Below are positions 59,087 to 64,000 of a stretch of 64,000 nt of DNA, piece by piece. Numbering within the stretch: the stretch's first letter is position 1; the number at the start of each line of letters is the position of its first letter. Origin of the DNA: Seison nebaliae. Lineage: Eukaryota; Rotifera; Pararotatoria; Seisonacea; Seisonidae. Where the stretch lies: contig JALJEE010001840.1 in the NCBI GenBank assembly GCA_023231475.1, forward strand, positions 19,359 through 83,358. The letters run 5' to 3'. Below the pieces are notes generated by a model, which was not told the DNA's origin, searched no databases, and saw only the letters and a program-made list of their open reading frames with translations. The position numbers and the translations under genes were made by a program.

Positions 59087-59928
59087 TTAAACATCGAAAC
59101 ATATTGTGCGATCACTGTGAGCCTAAAAGCGAAAAGTTTTATGAAAAGAAAAATATGAAGTTCTTATTATAACTTTAAAATTGATCTGTTTACAATCTAC
59201 TTCGCAAACAGTTCTCCAACATTGTGCGATGGCGCGAATGGTTTCTACGTCTTTTGTATTTAGCCACATAGCCAATCGTGTTTTCGAACGCTTTTTCGCA
59301 AATAGTCCACAAATAAATTGAGTATATTCATCAAACTGATGACCAATTAGAGCTAATAACTAAACAAACGACAGTGAAAGATGTTCGAGTGATAGTTAGA
59401 AAATAATAACCGAATGTCGCCACCAAACGTCAAACAATTGGGGTGTTGTCAATAAGTTTGCTTCCATAACACCTCCTTGTCGATTTTCTGGTTTTTCATA
59501 AATCGGCTGAATTCCACTGCGGAAAAACATATAATCATGAGAATATGGTAATTGGGATGGAACAGGTAAATGCTTGAAAACTCTAAAAGTAAAAAATAAT
59601 TCTCATGTTTTGAGGAGGAAAGACGAAAGGAAACGTCCAGAAATCTTCAACATATTGAACGGATGCTAATTCTAGAATGTTTTCGTCCCAACTTGCCGAA
59701 TTCAACGATGAATTATAGTACCAGAATGTCCATCGATAAGTAAGTGGATGATAATTTTGTACACGTCTGAAACTAATTGGTTGATTTTCTCTTTCCTTCG
59801 GATACCCGTATGTCGAGATTAGAAATATATGTAAACAGGAATATATTGAGAATAGATTCAACTTTAATAGAGACCTCATTCTGTGTTTCACTGATTGGAG
59901 TCTTATATTCTGGCTCTTCCATAGTCAT
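59087..59928 (-). CDS. eIF4E-family cap-binding protein, divergent
   Basis: mRNA 5'-cap-binding family. Five exons: 59928-59875, 59795-59635, 59582-59411, 59359-59174 and 59122-59087 (609 nt, 202 residues). Matches: NYHPLTYRWTFWYYN for the first strand, SASWDENI, YVEDFWTVFKHLPVPSQLPY, DYMFFRSGIQPIYEKPENRQ, DVWWRHSLLALIGHQFDE, and the tail INFKAHSDRT. The first cap-stacking Trp (Trp56 in human eIF4E) is kept in SASW. The second (Trp102 in the 'MWED' motif) is Tyr here (PIYEKP), although the adjoining Glu remains. The 'GGRW' Trp is also gone (GGVM). It may be a 4EHP-like repressor or a specialised paralogue rather than the main initiation factor. The first 79-nt intron is the least certain. Confidence 0.82.
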
Positions 59929-60495
59929 TGTAATAATTTACTGAAAGTATCTTGAGAATAATGAAAATTTGATAAATTCCGGATTATAGAATATGTCTGT
60001 TCAAATTACATAAAATCATTTTATGTAAAAAAATAAAAAGAAATATTTTGAAGAAATTAATTTTTTCAAAATTTTCCTACTCTGATATAACGCTTCAAAA
60101 AATATACTATACATACTTTTAAATTTTAAAAAACGTATATGTAAAAAAAACTTTTGGCATGTCTTTTTCAATTTAAAGGAAAGAAAATTGAAAGAAATTT
60201 AATGATTCCGAATTTAGAAATTCGCAAAAATGTAAAGAGAAGAATAGAATGTTTAGCCGAAAAGTTTATTAACGAGAACTTTTAAAAGTGTAATTTAATA
60301 TAATAAAAATGCTCCATGAAACATTTTGTATGAAAACATCGGCTTAAATTTAAGATAATTTTATAATGACCTAATGACACTGAAGGAGTTTTAGAAAATT
60401 ATTGATGTAAAATATCAACAATGTTACTAAGACAACTTTACCGACAGCTAAGTGTTAAGTATCACTGGTGAATTTCCAATAATTAATTGTGGTTG
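59929..60495. promoter_or_regulatory. Divergent spacer, eIF4E-like / BBS5
   Basis: 567 bp between two diverging start codons, very AT-rich; no other feature seen. No X-box-like site for ciliary RFX control was confidently identified. Confidence 0.35.
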
Positions 60496-61906
60496 ATGAC
60501 TTTCATTGAATTATGGCAAGATCGTGATTTGAGATTCGATCGATCGGTCAAGTTTATTTTGAGAAAAAGTCAGTTGAATGACCTAATATAATTCGTAATA
60601 GAGAAATCAAATGCCGAACAGGAGAGTTTATTTTGGATACCTTAAAATCGGTGGAGGATCATCAAGGCAATTCTGGAGAAGAAGGTCTTAACATTCTTAC
60701 TAAAATTATTATTCATAAAAATTAATCTCTTTTTTAGGTAGTTTGGTGGTGAGTAGTCTCCGACTAATTTGGTTTTCAAAAAAAGACCAAAAAATTAATT
60801 TATGTTATTCTTACGAAGTTGTTTGTGAAATTTTATTACTCTGTAGCTATTGGTTATAATACAATGATTAGTATGAGTGTCAAAAAGATGGAATCGGTTC
60901 GATAGTCAATTTTTCTGATTTTTAATAGTTTATTTATTTTTATTTATAGAAAATTCGAGGTTCTTCCGAATCGTTGTATATTATGTGCAAACTAGGAGAG
61001 ACAAAATATGAATTTACTTTTATTAATTTGGAAGAAGGATCTCCAAGAATCTTTACTTCTGTTATGTCCGTATTCAAGTTCACTTTTAATGTTTCGAAAA
61101 AGATTACTGAAATGTCTTTTGGAAGATCTTATGAATCGAGTAAATTATATCGAGAAATTAAACTACGATCTGCACTTTTTTATGAAGGACAATTGAATTT
61201 ATTACCCGATGAAGAAATTTCAAATTCCGTTAGTGGTGTGTGGAATTTAGCGAATGAAGAAGTTTGAGAACTTTATAAAATTTAACGGAAAAATTCATTC
61301 ATATACAGGGCAATTTAGGAAAATTTTATATAACCAATATTCGTATCATTTGGCATGCTGATCATTCTACAGAATTCAACGTCAGTTTGCCATATATTCA
61401 AATTTCCAATATTCGTATTCGACAATGTAAATTCGGAAAAGCGTTGGTAATCGAATCGTTTGTTAGTGAATAATTTTCTATATTCAATTATATTTCCATT
61501 AAATTAGCGTCGTCGTTACGTTTTAGGATTTCGAATTGATCCAATCGAGAAATTAACAAATATTTGTAAGGAGCAAACCAAATTACTAGAAGCATTTCAT
61601 ACATCTCCGATGTTCGGCATAAAGGTTGATTTCAGTGGAGATAAAGACGTCGAACTACCACAATGGACGGAAGAGTTAGATGAAGATATTGAGATTGATG
61701 AAAAAAAGATGAAATCAGATGCAATAGCGGTTTTCATTTCCTTTTAAAATGAAAAGTTTCTAATGGAAATAATTAATTGTTAGTCGTATATTACCAATGA
61801 TTCAACATCCAACACTAAAACACCAGTTTATTGCGAAGAATTAGGTGTCACTATACAGCAATTGAAAGAAGGATATACAATTGAACAAATTCTACAAATT
61901 CTCTGA
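60496..61906 (+). CDS. BBS5: Bardet-Biedl syndrome 5 protein (BBSome subunit)
   Basis: BBSome subunit for ciliary membrane trafficking; its PH-like domains bind phosphoinositides. Nine exons: 60496-60551, 60602-60684, 60738-60803, 60847-60896, 60950-61077, 61126-61261, 61309-61461, 61508-61729 and 61784-61906 (1017 nt, 338 residues; human 341). Matches run full length: [141 protein letters not shown], and [20 protein letters not shown]. Eight introns of 43-54 nt; intron 5 (48 nt) is a multiple of three and would read through. It overlaps the convergent phosphoesterase gene by 15 coding bases. Confidence 0.95.
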
Positions 61907-62881
61907 ATTGAAACTTAATTTTACCAGAGAATTTGTAACGGTTGTTAATGTGTCTTTCGATTTGTCCAATTTATTTTCTAAATGAAATTTAATCGGTTTC
62001 TGCAATCTATATAATTGTCCTCTTATTGAACTGCAATTAATGAAAATTGTGTCATTGTTTTTATGTATACTATAAGCTGGATTGATTTGAAAGAGTTGAA
62101 TGATAATTAAGAAAACGAACCTTCATGAATATGTCCAAAAAGATGATATTTTGGTTTCCGTTCTAATGTCCATTTTAATAGTGTAACACATCCAACGTGA
62201 TAATTACCACTTGTATAATCACCAATTCCACAAGGTGGTCCATGTGTCATAAGGATATCCAACTTCTTTGGAATTTTCAACCAATATTCTTCGATGTTTG
62301 CTCTATTCAAACTGAATGCACCATTATGATGTTTTGGAGACCATGGTGAACCATAAATACGTATACCATCAATGACTATTAACTCATCAAATAGGAGAAT
62401 AATATTATGTTTCGCAAATTTTCCTTTCCAACATTGAACTTTTTCACTTTTGAAAAATGATTTCAATTTTATTTGATCTGTTTTACCCAGACAATACATG
62501 TCCATAAAACGATCTCGATTACCACTTATCACAATCTTATGCTTATGAGGCAATTCGGCAAACCAATTGATAAATTCTTCAATTTGACGAATACTCCCAT
62601 TGTTCGTGAAATCACCGCAATGTAAAATGAAATCGGTTGGATCTTCTACCAATTGGAGTTTCGAATGACGACTATGTGTATCTGATATACATGTAATCGA
62701 TAACTATTTTAATTTATGAAATGAAATTGGACGAAGAGTAAAAATTTAAATTAACAGATTTTCCATCTTTTGGACTTACAATATCGCTCTGAGCGATCTT
62801 GTCCACTTTCCCTGTGTGTTGACAATAAATTCCGCATAAATCATCTGGATAATGTATAATAGTTTTGCTAAAATTTATCAT
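61892..62881 (-). CDS. MPPED-type metallophosphoesterase
   Basis: Calcineurin-like phosphoesterase of the MPPED1/2 family. Three exons, 62881-62780, 62703-62121 and 62076-61892, give 289 residues. Motifs in order: CISDTHSRHSKL (DxH), FILHCGDFTNNG (GD), VISGNRDRFMD (GN), IYGSPWSP, LMTHGPPCGIGD (GPP), and HLFGHIHEA (GHxH, joined across the last intron). Most metal ligands are therefore kept, but the usual GNH reads GNR, so the conserved His of that motif is Arg. MPPED proteins have weak phosphodiesterase activity in vertebrates. The C-terminus lies within the last codons of BBS5 on the opposite strand. Confidence 0.88.
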
Positions 62882-64000
62882 TTATTTATTTTCCTTGAAT
62901 TATAATCATTCAATCTTATACCACTTTAAGATATATATTCATAGAAATATTCAGCATTATTAATTAATTTGCGAAAATTTCGTGTCGTAACACCCTATAA
63001 GTAAAGGAACCCAAACAATTGTAGAGTAGAAGAGTTGATTCGATAATCGAAACTTTTGCTTAAGTTTTAAAATCATCAATCTTTCATGTTATTCCTTAAC
63101 TGTAACTGTCTTAAAAAGAATTATTTTTTAAAAATATGAAAATGCCATGAAAAAAACAATAAAATTTTAACCCTAAAACTTCCTAAAAAAACTTCAAAAA
63201 AACGTGAGTTTGAGAAAATTTTTTCAAAAAAAATTGAAATAAGGCTAGGATGTCTTCAAAAAAGTAATAAGAAAAAGAAATGAAAATGTGTTTATAAAAA
63301 ATGAAACTTTCCAATAACTTGAAAGTAACCGAGTTTTAAGTATTAGATAATGATAACGATCAAACATATTAAAAAAGATTATAGGAAAATATCCCTGAAA
63401 AATTTAGAAATTTTTTTCAACTGCGTTAATTAGATGGATATATAGCAGGGGTGTATGTAGTGAGTAAAAATGAGTATTTAAGGGAAGAAAAAGAGCGAAA
63501 TAGAGAAAAATGGTAGCACATGAAAAATGTACTCTATTCCTAGTACTCATCTCTGTTCAATAGTAGTAGACCGAAGTCGCATAGTAGAGTGGACAAAGAA
63601 AGGAAACAGTAGTTTTATTTGTAGTAAAATTAAAATAAAATCATTAATACCTTCAAAATTCATGATCAAAATAATATTAAGCTAATAATTTATCAAGCGA
63701 TAAGAGTCGAAAAGTCATAAATTTATGTGCTATTAAAAATACAAATTTTTTTCCTCATATGTATGGAGTGAGTAAAAATGAGCAAGAGTATGAGTAAAAA
63801 TGTATGGGGCTGCTCACTCCGAATCTAGGAACATATTTCCGAACTTTCTCTTTTCTCCCAAAAATTGATAAAACGGAACGTATTTCCCATTTTTTTTCTC
63901 TCTCCGTAAATAACATTTTATGTATATAAAGAAATAGGACTCTTCGTATTCTAGTACAATTTCGTATATTATTTATATCCGGAGGACCTTTTCCCTTACA
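62882..64000. other. Terminal 1.1 kb, non-coding, with repeated motif
   Basis: No exon identified. A 23-nt motif occurs at 63452-63474 and, with one mismatch, at 63760-63782. A shorter GAGTAAAAATG copy follows at about 63791. Confidence 0.4.
63452..63782. repeat. Direct repeats of a 23-nt motif, 308 bp apart
   Basis: The copies at 63452-63474 and 63760-63782 differ at one base (core AGTGAGTAAAAATGAG). The second is followed by another GAGTAAAAATGTATGG and by GCTCACTCC, which is the core in inverted orientation. They could bound a short mobile element or be remnants of a tandem array. Confidence 0.55.

Noticed and set aside
1-64000. CRISPR array, operon or other prokaryotic features
   Set aside because: Spliced eukaryotic genes throughout; no regular spaced repeats or ribosome-binding sites.

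Overview
This is nuclear DNA from a very AT-rich animal with a compact genome. Animal-specific genes fix the kingdom: an MTA/NuRD subunit, a bHLH factor, an ankyrin-rich TRP channel, BBS5, a Ly6 protein and three CAP/SCP proteins. A small ecdysozoan, possibly a mite, fits best, but the sequence alone does not settle this. Several genes are almost one giant exon (the first CPSF1 exon is 5.26 kb; MTA and all three CAP genes have no visible intron). Other genes carry tiny introns of 41-92 nt. I rebuilt 46 introns by reading frame and homology. 38 of them begin GTT instead of the usual GTA/GTG, and several end in AAG, so splicing itself looks unusual here.

Layout. 1-2872: tail of an unknown membrane protein, then NOP58 (minus). 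3325-7159: three tandem minus-strand, membrane-anchored CAP proteins. 7160-10967: accessory stretch with a reverse-transcriptase fossil, a secreted C-type-lectin-like gene, and fragments of uncertain status. 10968-16544: CPSF1. 18858-24958: a 2017-residue TRP channel. 25165-25926: a histone-tail-like basic protein. 26100-29826: NUP93, head-to-head with an adenylate-kinase-9-like gene (30148-32200). 32201-34836: a higher-GC patch of unknown origin, then a 1.08-kb element with inverted ends. 35552-43750: a secreted six-cysteine peptide and two disordered proteins, separated by sparse DNA. 44380-46391: a short Vti1-like SNARE and ATG3. 46808-51902: two single-pass membrane proteins, with a receptor-like fragment between them. 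52021-56425: bHLH factor and MTA. 56892-62881: a dense run of small genes (secreted peptide, Ly6, Rdx/SelW-like, eIF4E-like, BBS5, MPPED-like phosphoesterase). 62882-64000: non-coding, with a repeated motif.

Most genes are single-copy housekeeping functions: rRNA modification, mRNA 3' processing and cap binding, nuclear pore, autophagy, vesicle fusion, chromatin, cilium. Neighbours show no shared pathway. The CAP trio is the only clear local family expansion. Several proteins lack residues or domains their families normally keep: the P-loop of the AK9-like protein, a cap-stacking Trp in the eIF4E-like protein, the CxxC of the Rdx-like protein, the GNH His of the MPPED-like protein, and the N-terminal domain of the SNARE.
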